Shown: positions 1 to 7,168, counted from the stretch's first letter. The stretch is 25,636 bases of DNA from CAZKCI01 sp964551475 (GCA_964551475.1 CAZKCI010000053.1:1-25636), one strand, 5' to 3'. Made by a program: numbers and translations. The notes: generated by a model from the sequence alone, not told the origin.

Positions 1-193
1 CGACGATGGCGGAGAAATGCTGGCCGAAGAGCAAGGAGGCCTTGGCCGGGACATAATCTATGCCGTCATTGAACTCACAGGCAGGCGTCGGAGAAGAGTC
101 GTGGGCATTGAATCTCTTCGCTAAAAAACGCCCATACCAGCGAAAACCCAGCGCGAGAAGCAATACGACGGCGATAATAATCTGATAGATCAT
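1..193 (-). CDS. cstA: CstA-family peptide/pyruvate transporter, N-terminal part (cut by window edge)
   Basis: Reading left from an ATG at 193, the frame stays open to the edge (64 codons). The protein starts with one hydrophobic helix (MIYQIIIAVVLLLALGF) and a basic stretch, then gives DGIDYVPAK and LLFGQHFSAI. These match the conserved N-terminal signature of carbon-starvation protein A (DGxDYVPT...VLFGHHFAAI in known members). CstA proteins are polytopic inner-membrane transporters for peptides or pyruvate. A clear ribosome-binding site (AGGGAGA) lies 6 bases before the ATG and fixes the start. The rest of the gene lies outside the window, so neither full length nor substrate can be judged. 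It is the last gene in a minus-strand run, 94 bases beyond the stop of the arylsulfotransferase-like gene. Confidence 0.85.
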   Translation of the reverse strand, partial: MIYQIIIAVVLLLALGFRWYGRFLAKRFNAHDSSPTPACEFNDGIDYVPAKASLLFGQHFSAIV

Positions 194-287
194 TTCATCT
201 CCCTGATCGAAAACATGGACCCACGAAAGTGATATCCTGCCCGTCCTGCCGTTCTTTCCCTATTCACCATTCCCCATTCACTATTCC
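194..287. repeat. Short intergenic region with imperfect ATTCACC/ATTCCCC tandem motif
   Basis: Between cstA and the upstream gene, bases 259-290 hold imperfect repeats of a 7-8 base unit (TATTCACC, ATTCCCC, ATTCACT, ATTCCCT). I see no hairpin with a T-tract and no convincing promoter. The unit is low-complexity and its function is unknown. Confidence 0.35.
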
Positions 288-2423
288 CTACCGCGTGACC
301 GGGATGTCGTTCGTTGATCCGAAATACACCCGCGTCAGGATGCGGACAGACCAGAGACCGACTGAGTCACGGAAGATTCCCGCCTCGTCGCGGCCATCTC
401 CATTGTAGTCTGCCGGCAACGCCCAGTCGTTCGCGCTCCCGAGATATATCCGCGTCACGTTCCGGATGGACCACATGCCCCGGGATGGCCGGAAGATACC
501 GGCCTCCCCTTGGCCAGTACCGTTATAGTCGCCAGGAGCCAGATCGTCGTCGGTTGCGCCAAAGTAGAAGCGGGTGATATCCCGCACCGACCACATGCCC
601 GAACTCCCCCTGAAGACGGCGATGTCTTCGCTCGCATCCGCGTCATAATAACCGGGGGCCGCCCTGTCCCCCGTCGACCCGAGATACGCCCGGGTGACGG
701 CCCGGATCGCCCACAGGCCGGCGGATTCCCGGAACAGTCCCGCTTCCACCGTTCCGTCTCCATCGTAGTCGCCGGGGACCGCGGTGTCGTCTGAGGATCC
801 GAAATAGCAGCGGGTGACATCCCGAGCCGACCAGAGGCCGTTCGACGGCCTGAAGACGGCGCTCTCCGTGGTCCCGTCCCCATCCCAGTCGCCGGAGACC
901 GGGAGATCCCAGGAAGACCCGAAGTAGACGCGCGTCACGTCGCGCGCCGCCCACAGCCCCTCCTCCGCTCGGAAGACGGCGGGGTCGTCTCGACCATCCC
1001 CATTGTAATCGCCCGCGGCGACGGGCGCCTTCACTTCGGGGAGTTCGACCGCGTGTTGGGGCGTCAGATCCCGGCCCGCCAGGCCGTCGTAGTCCGGCCC
1101 ATAGCGATAGCAGCGGAAAACCGTGTTGCCGGAAACGGCGGCGCCCTGCCGCTGGGGGCCGTCGGCGGTGACGGGGTTGACATACCTCCAGACGATCCCG
1201 CCGCCCGCGGTGATCTCGAAAAAGCTGCCCGAGTTTCCTTCGCAGATCAGGGTGTTGCCGTTGGCGAGCCGCACCGCGCCGGAGATGTAGGACGAGTAAA
1301 AATCGGAGGGAACGGGAGCGGAGTAGATCCAAGCCGGGGCGGACGGGCCATAGGCCGAGGCGGGGGCGAGGTAGTATGTCCCGGCGTCGTCCACCGGGGG
1401 TTCGATCTCCTCGACCGAGGAGTAGTTGATCCCCGGGCGGCCGGCGCCGTTGTTGAACACCATGATGTTCCCCCCGCCGGGCAGGCTCTCCTCGATCCAC
1501 TGGGCGTTGTGCTGGCCGAAAAACATCTGGTCGCCGGCGCCGCCCGCGCCGTAGATTTGGGGGTTGCCCCACCGGTAGAGCAGGTCGCCGCCATGACCGC
1601 TGTTTCCTCCGCTGTGGCCGGCGGCCTCGGCGGTCGTGGTGCTGTGGTCAATGATCCAGATCTCCCCGAACTCGCGGAGGCTGAGGAGGATCTGGTCGAA
1701 CCCCGCGTGGTAGTCGATCGCGTTGGTGTGGTTCCAGTCGGCGTCGGTGTTGGTAGGGGAGGATACATAGTTGACATCGACCAGCTCGGGATGGCCGGCC
1801 ACCGTTCCGTAGTTGGCTCTCGCGGGGTCGTAGTCCTGGATGAGGTGGTCCCAGACATGCCATTCCCAGACGACCGAGCCGCCCGTCGCCCCGGACGGCT
1901 CGATCTCGACCACGGTGTCGGGCCACAGCTCGCCGTCTTCGAGCAGGGCCGGGTTGCGCCCCGCGGCGAGCGCCGCCGCGGCGGACTTGTGCTCCCAGGC
2001 GATGAAAAGGATGTTCCCGCCGGGGAGCATGAGCGCGTCGTGGTGCTGGCAGTGGGCGACGGTCGAGTACCCGTAATCCCAGACCAGGGAGCCGTCCCAG
2101 GCGATCCGCTGGATCCGTCCCCCCGCGCCCCCTCCGCCGAAGACCGGGTTGTCCACCGTCGCCGCCCTGAGGAGCGTGCCGTCTCCCAGCAGGCGGGCGA
2201 CGTTGCCGGGCTGATACCCGCTCGGCCAAGAATGGACCTGGTTGCCGTCCAGGTCGATCAGGTAGGTGATGGTGAAGGAGAGGGGGGCGAAGAGGGTGTA
2301 GCCCGCGAACGCCTCCGGCTCCTGCTGGAGCAGCCCGATCACGGCTTCCGCCGAGGCCGGATTCGTTAATCCGGAAAACAAAATGGACGTCATGGCCGCC
2401 AGCAGCCACATGATCATTTTCAT
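288..2423 (-). CDS. Secreted arylsulfotransferase (ASST)-like protein with six C-terminal 40-residue repeats
   Basis: A 711-residue exported protein. The start is set at 2423 (MKMIMWLLAAMTS..., signal peptide ending near PASA, about residue 25) because AGAAGG lies 6 bases upstream; the open frame beyond it is not supported. Residues ~30-440 look like the arylsulfotransferase family beta-propeller: HHDALMLPGGNILFIAWE, NHTNAIDYHAGFDQILLS, IWIIDHS, GQHNAQWIEE, LANGNTLICEGNSG and GGGIVWRYV. In ASST enzymes such histidines move sulfate between phenols; activity here is not shown. Residues ~468-707 are exactly six 40-residue repeats of the type GDYNGDGRDEAGIFRDSVGL followed by WSVRILTRVYFGSTND, each with a DxDxDG-like putative calcium loop. 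The gene begins ~45 bases after a terminator-like hairpin (copy 1) and lacks the long leader found before its three repeat-bearing relatives. Confidence 0.8.
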   Translation of the reverse strand: MKMIMWLLAAMTSILFSGLTNPASAEAVIGLLQQEPEAFAGYTLFAPLSFTITYLIDLDGNQVHSWPSGYQPGNVARLLGDGTLLRAATVDNPVFGGGGAGGRIQRIAWDGSLVWDYGYSTVAHCQHHDALMLPGGNILFIAWEHKSAAAALAAGRNPALLEDGELWPDTVVEIEPSGATGGSVVWEWHVWDHLIQDYDPARANYGTVAGHPELVDVNYVSSPTNTDADWNHTNAIDYHAGFDQILLSLREFGEIWIIDHSTTTAEAAGHSGGNSGHGGDLLYRWGNPQIYGAGGAGDQMFFGQHNAQWIEESLPGGGNIMVFNNGAGRPGINYSSVEEIEPPVDDAGTYYLAPASAYGPSAPAWIYSAPVPSDFYSSYISGAVRLANGNTLICEGNSGSFFEITAGGGIVWRYVNPVTADGPQRQGAAVSGNTVFRCYRYGPDYDGLAGRDLTPQHAVELPEVKAPVAAGDYNGDGRDDPAVFRAEEGLWAARDVTRVYFGSSWDLPVSGDWDGDGTTESAVFRPSNGLWSARDVTRCYFGSSDDTAVPGDYDGDGTVEAGLFRESAGLWAIRAVTRAYLGSTGDRAAPGYYDADASEDIAVFRGSSGMWSVRDITRFYFGATDDDLAPGDYNGTGQGEAGIFRPSRGMWSIRNVTRIYLGSANDWALPADYNGDGRDEAGIFRDSVGLWSVRILTRVYFGSTNDIPVTR
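303..1022 (-). repeat. Six in-frame 120-bp tandem repeats (40-residue unit)
   Basis: Six consecutive units of exactly 120 bp encode the C-terminal repeats of the ASST-like protein. Conserved positions are G-D-(Y/W)-(N/D)-G-D-G, (A/G)-(V/I/L)-F-R, G-(L/M)-W-(S/A)-x-R, (V/I/L)-T-R-x-Y-(F/L)-G-(S/A). Units differ enough in sequence to be old rather than a recent slippage array. The same unit occurs in three other proteins here (two at 6600-6850, three at 11540-11915, the first of a new series at 25547-25636). Confidence 0.9.
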
Positions 2424-2469
2424 GCTCATCCTTCTGTGGCTAGAGATGAGATTTGCCCGAAAAGGAAAT

Positions 2470-2511
2470 TCCCGCACCAACCCGAGTGTAACCAGTCCGG
2501 GCGAGGCGGGA
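2470..2511 (-). terminator. Dispersed terminator-like hairpin, copy 1
   Basis: Read on the minus strand, TCCCGC pairs with GCGGGA and an inner CCCG pairs with CGGG around the loop ACTGGTTACAC, followed by AATTTCCTTTT. It lies ~60 bases downstream of the radical SAM stop, where a terminator is expected, and just before the next gene. In this copy the inner A-T pair seen in most copies has become G-C, a compensatory change that supports a real stem. Confidence 0.7.
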
Positions 2512-2571
2512 TAAAAAGCGGAACTCCCCTCAACCGAAGTAGAAAAGGGCGACTCTGGGAAGCGGACGGGA

Positions 2572-3954
2572 TCAATGCGGATCGAGCTGGCCGGCTCGTT
2601 GCAGCTTGAAATTCGCGAACGCCGTGATGTCCAGACCGAAGTTCCTGCGGTAGGAGAGATTGCCCACCAGGCTGACCATCGGCACTCGGCGCTGCCAGAA
2701 GTTGACGCACACCCTGCTGAAGACGCGCCGACGGGAATAGAATATCTGGTTGCAGGCAAGCATTTCCTCGATGATGCCGTCCAGGGACAGCTGCTTGTAC
2801 CGGGCGACGGGGAAGGTCAGCGTGTAGTATTTCCAGTCCTCGGGCAACGCATCGAGGGCGATGCGTTTTTCGGCTTTCATCATGCCCCACAAACGGGTGC
2901 CGGGCAGGGGGGTCAGGAATCCCACGTTGATGGTGTCCACTCCGTATCGGCTCGCCGCATCGGCGATGAGCCTGCCGACGCCCGGGGTGTCCACGTCCAG
3001 CCCCATGATAAAGGAGCCGGCGACCATCATGCCGTGTTGCTGGATGCGCCGCACGGAGGCGCGCACGTCCCGGCCCTTCATCAGGTCGAACTTCCTGCCG
3101 ATGCCCCGAAGCCCTTCGGGGTTGGGGGACTCGAAGCCGATGAAGACCCCCCGACAGCCGGCCTGGGCCGCCAGGGCCAGGAGTTCCTCGTCGTCGGCGA
3201 AGTTGATGGTGGCCTGGGCCACCCATTCCTTCCTCAGTTTCGCCCGGGAGAGGGCGCGGAAAAGGTCCTTGGCGCGGGCGATGTGCTCGGGGCGCGTGCC
3301 GATGAGGTTATCGTCCACCACCAGGACGCGGCGCTCCCGGATCGATTGGAACTCCCGCACCACGTCCGCAATCGGCCGCTGCCGATACTGGGCCCCGTTG
3401 AACGCCGTCACGCTGCAAAAACTGCAGTTCAACGGACAGCCGCGGGTGGTCTGGATCGCTCCGAAGGCATAGCGGGGAGGCAGGAGATCGTGACGGGCGG
3501 GGGCGACCGCGCTTACTTCCGCGTGCCCGCCGTCGTAACGGGGCTTCAGGCGGCTCTGCCGGGCATCTTCCAGCACATGCGGCCAGACACCCTCCGCCTC
3601 CCCCGTGACTACGGAGTCCACCTGCTTCGCCGCCTCGTCCAGGCACATGGTGGCATGAATGCCGCCCATGACGACGGGGACCCCTAAACGCCGGAAGTGC
3701 GCGGCCACTTCATACGCGCGGTTGGCCTGGGAGGTGAAAGCGGTGATGCCCACCAGATCCGGACGGGGCAGGGCGGGATAGTCCGGGAGGCCAAGGTTTT
3801 CGTCCAGAATCGAGATCTGCCACTCCGGCGGGGTCAGTCCCGCCACCACCATCAGGCTCAGGGGTTTCCATACGCGGTATCGGTTCCAGTGGCTCTCCCT
3901 GGCCTTGACGCTGCTGACCAGTGGATTGGTAGGATTTATCAAATACAGTCTCAT
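2572..3954 (-). CDS. Radical SAM protein with N-terminal B12-binding-type domain
   Basis: A 460-residue enzyme. Residues ~1-130 resemble a cobalamin-binding Rossmann domain (RPDLVGITAFTSQANRAYEV, VPVVMGGIHATMC, VTGEAEGVWPHVLED), though the DxHxxG cobalamin motif is not obvious. The radical SAM cluster motif CxxxCxxC is at C173, C177 and C180 (RGCPLNCSFCSV). It is followed by barrel strands (VLVVDDNLIG, WVAQATINFADD, GVFIGFESPNPEGLRGIGRK, MMVAGSFIMGLDVDTPG) and a C-terminal extension like that of hopanoid/lipid-modifying members (DUF4070-like). The start at 3954 (MRLYLINPTNP) has AGGGA upstream; an upstream in-frame ATG at 3975 lacks one. The substrate cannot be predicted and no biosynthetic neighbours point to one. 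Confidence 0.85.
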   Translation of the reverse strand: MRLYLINPTNPLVSSVKARESHWNRYRVWKPLSLMVVAGLTPPEWQISILDENLGLPDYPALPRPDLVGITAFTSQANRAYEVAAHFRRLGVPVVMGGIHATMCLDEAAKQVDSVVTGEAEGVWPHVLEDARQSRLKPRYDGGHAEVSAVAPARHDLLPPRYAFGAIQTTRGCPLNCSFCSVTAFNGAQYRQRPIADVVREFQSIRERRVLVVDDNLIGTRPEHIARAKDLFRALSRAKLRKEWVAQATINFADDEELLALAAQAGCRGVFIGFESPNPEGLRGIGRKFDLMKGRDVRASVRRIQQHGMMVAGSFIMGLDVDTPGVGRLIADAASRYGVDTINVGFLTPLPGTRLWGMMKAEKRIALDALPEDWKYYTLTFPVARYKQLSLDGIIEEMLACNQIFYSRRRVFSRVCVNFWQRRVPMVSLVGNLSYRRNFGLDITAFANFKLQRAGQLDPH

Positions 3955-3981
3955 GTCGGTCGTTCCCTGGTGCATTTGGAT

Positions 3982-4011
3982 AATATATCCGGCCCAGCCG
4001 TTCGCAGGCAA
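3982..4011 (-). promoter_or_regulatory. Candidate sigma70 promoter for the radical SAM gene
   Basis: On the minus strand TTGCCT (4006-4011), an 18-base spacer and TATATT (3982-3987) make a near-consensus -35/-10 pair. It lies about 30 bases before the chosen ATG at 3954. No other evidence supports it. Confidence 0.4.
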
Positions 4012-4060
4012 ATATTTTTCATCGAAGATATCTCTGGCTCGATTTCCCCGAACAGAAATA

Positions 4061-4102
4061 TTCCGCACTCACCCAGTTGTAGCCAGTCTGGGCGATGCGG
4101 GA
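4061..4102 (-). terminator. Dispersed terminator-like hairpin, copy 2
   Basis: Minus strand: TCCCGCAT pairs with GTGCGGAA (one G-T wobble) outside and CCCAG with CTGGG inside, loop ACTGGCTACAA (two changes from the common loop). It ends in ATATTTCTGTT, a weak T-tract. It sits ~100 bases after the stop of the flavin reductase gene. Confidence 0.65.
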
Positions 4103-4116
4103 TAAAAAGCGGACCC

Positions 4117-4200
4117 CCCCGCTCACTGGTCTCGCAAGGCGTTGAAGATCTCGGCTATGGACCACGCTACAAACGCGGCTGGTAAGTGACGCTCGCACTC
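4117..4200 (-). pseudogene. Possible 3' coding remnant ending AEIFNALRDQ, partly shared with 7169-7207
   Basis: After the TAG of the flavin reductase gene the same frame continues for 25 codons to a TGA at 4123-4125, reading RHLPAAFVAWSIAEIFNALR near its end. About 38 bases of this stretch recur at 7169-7207, where the matching frame reads AEIFNAFRDK and a stop. In both places the stop is followed within ~20 bases by a dispersed hairpin. The likely reading is the 3' end of a lost or copied gene carried along with its terminator. I do not recognise the parent family. Confidence 0.35.
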
Positions 4201-5259
4201 CTAGGCCAGCGGAAACAGGATCTCCGTTTCCAGGTTTTCCGGGGCCGTGGTCCGGGGATCGTTCAGGTAGATTTCGTAGGTCGCCCCGGCGATGGAATGT
4301 CCGTTTGCACTCAGCCGCTGTTCCAGCGCGGCCTGGACTTCCGGCAGGCGTTCATAAGGACCCACGTGGTGATAGGTGGCGCATTTCCCGCCGGGGATCT
4401 CGCTGACCGTGATCGTGTCTCTTCCCTCTATGCCGGGCCCAAAGGGAAGACCGATCTCGATATCCCGTTCCAGCCCGTCCGAACCGTGATCGGCCAGAAA
4501 GGGCGGCCCGCTGGGGATGTACCCTGCCTCACCGGCGTACCGGGCAATGGCAAAAATAGACTCGCCGATGGTTTGGGCCAGCGCTGGCAGCGACACCCGG
4601 GTGCGGATGGTCAGAGCGGGCTGGGCGGATCGCTCGATAATGTCGCACGGGTATTTTGATTCCGCCGCTTCGGTTCCCCCGGCGACCGGTTTGGGCTTGT
4701 ACTGCCTGCCGACGCTCCAGCCCGGCCCCCTATCTTTGCCTAGGGTGCGGTATCGGTTCTCAATACCGGAGTAGTAAAGGGGATTGGCCTTCAGTATATC
4801 CATCTTCCGGTCCTGGCCCACGATCTCCTCGTCCGCGTACACCTGTATGACCTCGCCGAAGTAGACGACATCCATGGCGAATTCCACTTTCTGCCCGGTA
4901 TACCGGCACTCGCAGGTGATGGGGAATTCTTCGATCATGGGGGCGGTTTCCAATTCACCGTAGAAGGTGGTGAAGACGGCGGATTTGTCGACATTCCTGC
5001 CGCTGACCAGCCCGCAGTAGTCGGTTTCCGCAACGTAGTCGGCGGAGGGCACATTGATGCTGAAGGTGCCGTTCTCGATAATGCCTTTCGGCGTATGGTG
5101 TTTCTTGTTCAGGCTGACATAGACGATGGGCGGCTTGATGTTCACGCCGTTTACGAAGCCTACGGCCATGTAATTGGGTTTTCCATTCACCTTGGCCCCG
5201 ACCAGAACTATTGGCGCCACCGGGATTGGATTAAACGCGCCTATCTTGACCTTTCCCAT
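4201..5259 (-). CDS. Flavin reductase (flavoredoxin-type) domain fused to a GyrI-like effector-binding domain
   Basis: 352 residues. Residues 1-~175 form a flavin-reductase/flavoredoxin-like FMN-binding split barrel (VAPIVLVGAKVNGKPNYMAV, IVYVSLNKKHHTPKGIIENG, FSINVPSADYVAETDYCGLV, CRYTGQKVEFAMDVVYFGEV). Residues ~205-352 form a GyrI-like/AraC-effector-type small-molecule domain (DIIERSAQPALTIRTRVSLP, ISEIPGGKCATYHHVGPYER, YEIYLNDPRTT). Each family normally occurs as a separate protein, so the fusion suggests a redox enzyme gated by, or acting on, a bound ligand. That is inference. The start at 5259 has AAGGAG 8 bases upstream. The sequence is continuous, with no frameshift at the junction. 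Confidence 0.8.
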   Translation of the reverse strand: MGKVKIGAFNPIPVAPIVLVGAKVNGKPNYMAVGFVNGVNIKPPIVYVSLNKKHHTPKGIIENGTFSINVPSADYVAETDYCGLVSGRNVDKSAVFTTFYGELETAPMIEEFPITCECRYTGQKVEFAMDVVYFGEVIQVYADEEIVGQDRKMDILKANPLYYSGIENRYRTLGKDRGPGWSVGRQYKPKPVAGGTEAAESKYPCDIIERSAQPALTIRTRVSLPALAQTIGESIFAIARYAGEAGYIPSGPPFLADHGSDGLERDIEIGLPFGPGIEGRDTITVSEIPGGKCATYHHVGPYERLPEVQAALEQRLSANGHSIAGATYEIYLNDPRTTAPENLETEILFPLA

Positions 5260-5318
5260 ATTTTCGACTCCTTAATAATGTCTAGGCGTATCGCTTCATC
5301 TCAACCAAGATAACAAAA

Positions 5319-5357
5319 GGGACGGTTCCCCCCCTGGCCGGGAGAATCGTCCCTTTC
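5319..5357. terminator. Bidirectional intrinsic terminator (GGGACGGTTC / GAATCGTCCC type)
   Basis: GGGACG (5319-5324) pairs with CGTCCC (5348-5353), extended by TTC/GAA. The stem is preceded by AAAA and followed by TTTCTT, so it could work on both strands. On the minus strand it lies 40 bases after the stop of the small exported protein. It resembles the sequences at 10954-10985 and 12259-12297, a second and more degenerate hairpin family here. Confidence 0.7.
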
Positions 5358-5399
5358 TTCAATTTGATTCGGTTCTGCTGCCTTCCCCAATTTCCCGGC

Positions 5400-5708
5400 T
5401 TATTGTCCGGCGATAATTATTTCTTTTCCCTCGTCTTTGGGCATAGCGACATGGACAACGTTACCGGCAATCTTGATTTCACTTTTCACTTTCAAAGTCT
5501 GATTCTGGCTCGTCCCGGCATCTACGGTAACCGTGAAATTCCCGCCATACTGATCAATCAGCGCCACTTCGACGCTTGCAGAAGAAGCATTTTTCAAAAT
5601 AAGATTCACCGTCTCTGTCACTTGCGCATACCCAGCGCTTCCCAGCGCTAAAACGAAGAGGAACAATCCGCCCATTAACATCTTGAAGCCCCCATTCCAT
5701 TTTTTCAT
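5400..5708 (-). CDS. Small exported protein of unknown function
   Basis: 102 residues. MKKWNGG, then a hydrophobic core (MLMGGLFLFVLALGSAGYA), gives a signal peptide with likely cleavage after GYA (about residue 28). The mature part (~74 residues) has no cysteine and alternates hydrophobic and polar residues as in a small beta-sandwich: VTETVNLILKNASSASVEVA and HVAMPKDEGKEIIIAGQ. AAAAAGGAGA upstream of the ATG at 5708 fixes the start; the longer open frame upstream overlaps the beta-helix gene and is not credible. It lies ~100 bases downstream of the beta-helix gene on the same strand and may be co-transcribed. I do not recognise a family. Confidence 0.65.
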   Translation of the reverse strand: MKKWNGGFKMLMGGLFLFVLALGSAGYAQVTETVNLILKNASSASVEVALIDQYGGNFTVTVDAGTSQNQTLKVKSEIKIAGNVVHVAMPKDEGKEIIIAGQ

Positions 5709-5812
5709 GATCGGGTCTCCTTTTTCATGGTCAGAGTTTGACCTGCTCCCATTGCTGGAGAAACCACCCTTCTCTTTGTTGCCAACCTCGACTCCCCCCC
5801 GGAGGGCAATCT

Positions 5813-6910
5813 CTAATCGCAGGAGCCCGCGTCCACCAGACTGCACCCGTTGTACGGATTCACGGCGGTTCCCTGCACATGGGTGCTCGAGATATGTGAG
5901 CTCCCATCGATCCCGTACAGGGTAGTGCCTCCGCCGTACACCTGGCAGGCGGACAGGCCCCGGCAGTGTGTGAACCCATAGTAGGTGCAGTCCTGGGCGA
6001 TGCAGGAGGAGAGGTTGACGCAGCCTTTGAAACCGCAGTATTCGCCGTTCACATAGCATCCGACCAGGTTGGCGCAGTCCTCGAAGCCGTTGTCAGCGCC
6101 GGTGATCGTTCCCGTGTCGATCGACGAACAACCGATCAGGCAGGCGTTGCTCACCGACGAGTCGCCGTTGAAGCCGGCTAACGCCGCGTAGGATGAGGTG
6201 CATTCGACCATCTTGACGCCGGAGGCACCGCTGGTGTAGAGGAAACCGTCGTAACTGCTGTAGCGGGAATGGCAGTCCCGAACGGTGACGCCGCCGGTTC
6301 CGATGAAGACGTTGCCGATGTTGGTGAAGCCGCCGTTGTTCACCGTGAGTTTCTCCACCGTGCATCCCGCGCTGGCGATGGCCAGGTAAGCCGTACCGGA
6401 GAAGTAGATCTGCACCGCATTGGCCGCTTCCCCGGTGATCTGCTTAACGTTGTCCACGGTGATCGGGTCGTAAACGGTATAGTCTCCGGCCGGCACGAAG
6501 ACGCTCACATAGACGTCGCTCTCCAGGGCACGCTCCAGATCGGCCCCATCGTTGGGACGGACGACGTAGTCGCAGGACGGGCTCGCGGGGTTATAGCCCC
6601 CCTTCCCGATCGGAACGTCACCCTCGCTCCCGAAATAGACCCGGGTGGTGCGGTGGACTGCCCAAAGCCCTTCGCCGGGGCGGAAAACCGCCGGGCGGTC
6701 GGTCCCGTCCCCGGCCAGATCGACCGGCGCGGGGATGTCTCCCCCCTGGCCGAGGTAAACGCTGGTGATCCCCCGGACCGACCACCGCCCCTCGGAAGGG
6801 CGGAAGATCGCCAGGTCGTCCTTGCCGTCGGCGTTGAAATCGGCGGCCAGGGCAACCCAGCCCAAGCTCAGTCCCCACAGTATCGACAGACCCGTCACCA
6901 ATATTTTCAT
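5813..6910 (-). CDS. Secreted right-handed beta-helix protein with two N-terminal 40-residue repeats
   Basis: 365 residues with a signal peptide (MKILVTGLSILWGLSLGWVA, cleaved near LAA). Two copies of the 40-residue repeat follow at once (ADFNADGKDDLAIFRPSEGR and TDRPAVFRPGEGLWAV); the second has a damaged calcium-type loop. Residues ~125-365 are short strands of beta-helix type (LTVNNGGFTNIGNVFIGTGG, VRDCHSRYSSYDGFLYTSGA, SVSNACLIGCSSIDTGT), regularly spaced with stacked cysteines and aromatics as in pectate-lyase-like folds. No catalytic residues are recognised, so a binding or surface role is as likely as carbohydrate cleavage. GGAGGAG lies 5 bases before the ATG at 6910. A structured leader and promoter precede it. 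Confidence 0.75.
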   Translation of the reverse strand: MKILVTGLSILWGLSLGWVALAADFNADGKDDLAIFRPSEGRWSVRGITSVYLGQGGDIPAPVDLAGDGTDRPAVFRPGEGLWAVHRTTRVYFGSEGDVPIGKGGYNPASPSCDYVVRPNDGADLERALESDVYVSVFVPAGDYTVYDPITVDNVKQITGEAANAVQIYFSGTAYLAIASAGCTVEKLTVNNGGFTNIGNVFIGTGGVTVRDCHSRYSSYDGFLYTSGASGVKMVECTSSYAALAGFNGDSSVSNACLIGCSSIDTGTITGADNGFEDCANLVGCYVNGEYCGFKGCVNLSSCIAQDCTYYGFTHCRGLSACQVYGGGTTLYGIDGSSHISSTHVQGTAVNPYNGCSLVDAGSCD

Positions 6911-7053
6911 CTGCTCTCCTCCTGGAATATTTTTCCCTCCGTCTATCAATAGACCCGGCCGGACATCGCAATCCGAGCCGGGTCGGAACTGACGAACCTC
7001 ATGTCCCCAGTCTGTTCTCACGATAAATCCTGCCGGGGTTAGTGTAAACCGTT
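6911..7053 (-). ncRNA. Structured 5' leader A (shared by three surface-protein genes)
   Basis: Transcribed from the predicted promoter at 7060-7088 to the ATG at 6910. A strong hairpin pairs GACCCGGC with GCCGGGTC (6977-6984 and 6952-6959), continued by CGGA/TCCG around an 8-base loop. A second possible pairing joins GGACAT (read from 7006 to 7001) with ATGTCC (6966 to 6961). In leader C the same partners are GGATAT and ATATCC, a compensatory change. Conserved single-stranded-looking text is GACTGGGGAC then GAGGTTCG. The class is unknown to me; it does not fit the c-di-GMP, cobalamin, SAM or guanidine consensus I know. Confidence 0.5.
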
Positions 7054-7059
7054 ATGTTT

Positions 7060-7088
7060 AGTGTCCTCCTCCCGACGGAAATGGTCAA
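7060..7088 (-). promoter_or_regulatory. Conserved promoter for the beta-helix gene
   Basis: Minus strand: TTGACC (7083-7088), a 17-base spacer ending GGGAGGAG, then GACACT (7060-7065). The same geometry and related spacer text recur at 8595-8623, 12135-12163 and 22672-22700, each on the far side of a dispersed hairpin, which makes the call stronger than any single match to sigma70. Confidence 0.6.
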
Positions 7089-7110
7089 CAAGATTTGCCT
7101 GAAAAAATAA

Positions 7111-7155
7111 ATCCCGCACTCGCCCAGGTGCAACCAGTCTGGGCTGATGCGGGAT
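7111..7155 (-). terminator. Dispersed terminator-like hairpin, copy 3
   Basis: Minus strand: ATCCCGCA pairs with TGCGGGAT, GCCCAG with CTGGGC, loop ACTGGTTGCAC, then TTTATTTTTTC, the best T-tract of the set. It lies ~65 bases after the zinc-ribbon stop and 23 bases before the -35 of the next promoter. Confidence 0.75.
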
Positions 7156-7168
7156 AAAAAGCAGCACT

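Noticed and set aside
303..1022. 120-bp periodicity as a possible CRISPR or non-coding satellite
   Set aside because: Units are in frame, encode a conserved 40-residue motif, and have no repeat-spacer alternation.
1053..2369. 438-codon plus-strand frame opposite the ASST-like gene
   Set aside because: The minus-strand frame has a signal peptide, recognisable motifs and 120-bp protein repeats; the plus frame is an antisense artefact of high GC.
2426..3226. Frames running through the dispersed hairpins (peptides of the type LLFIPHRPDWL)
   Set aside because: They arise wherever a hairpin copy is read through on the minus strand and have no ribosome-binding site; such frames are spurious.
6911..7053. 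Leader A as a known c-di-GMP, cobalamin, SAM, guanidine or glutamine riboswitch
   Set aside because: None of the conserved core sequences of those classes that I know is present; left as an unassigned structured leader.
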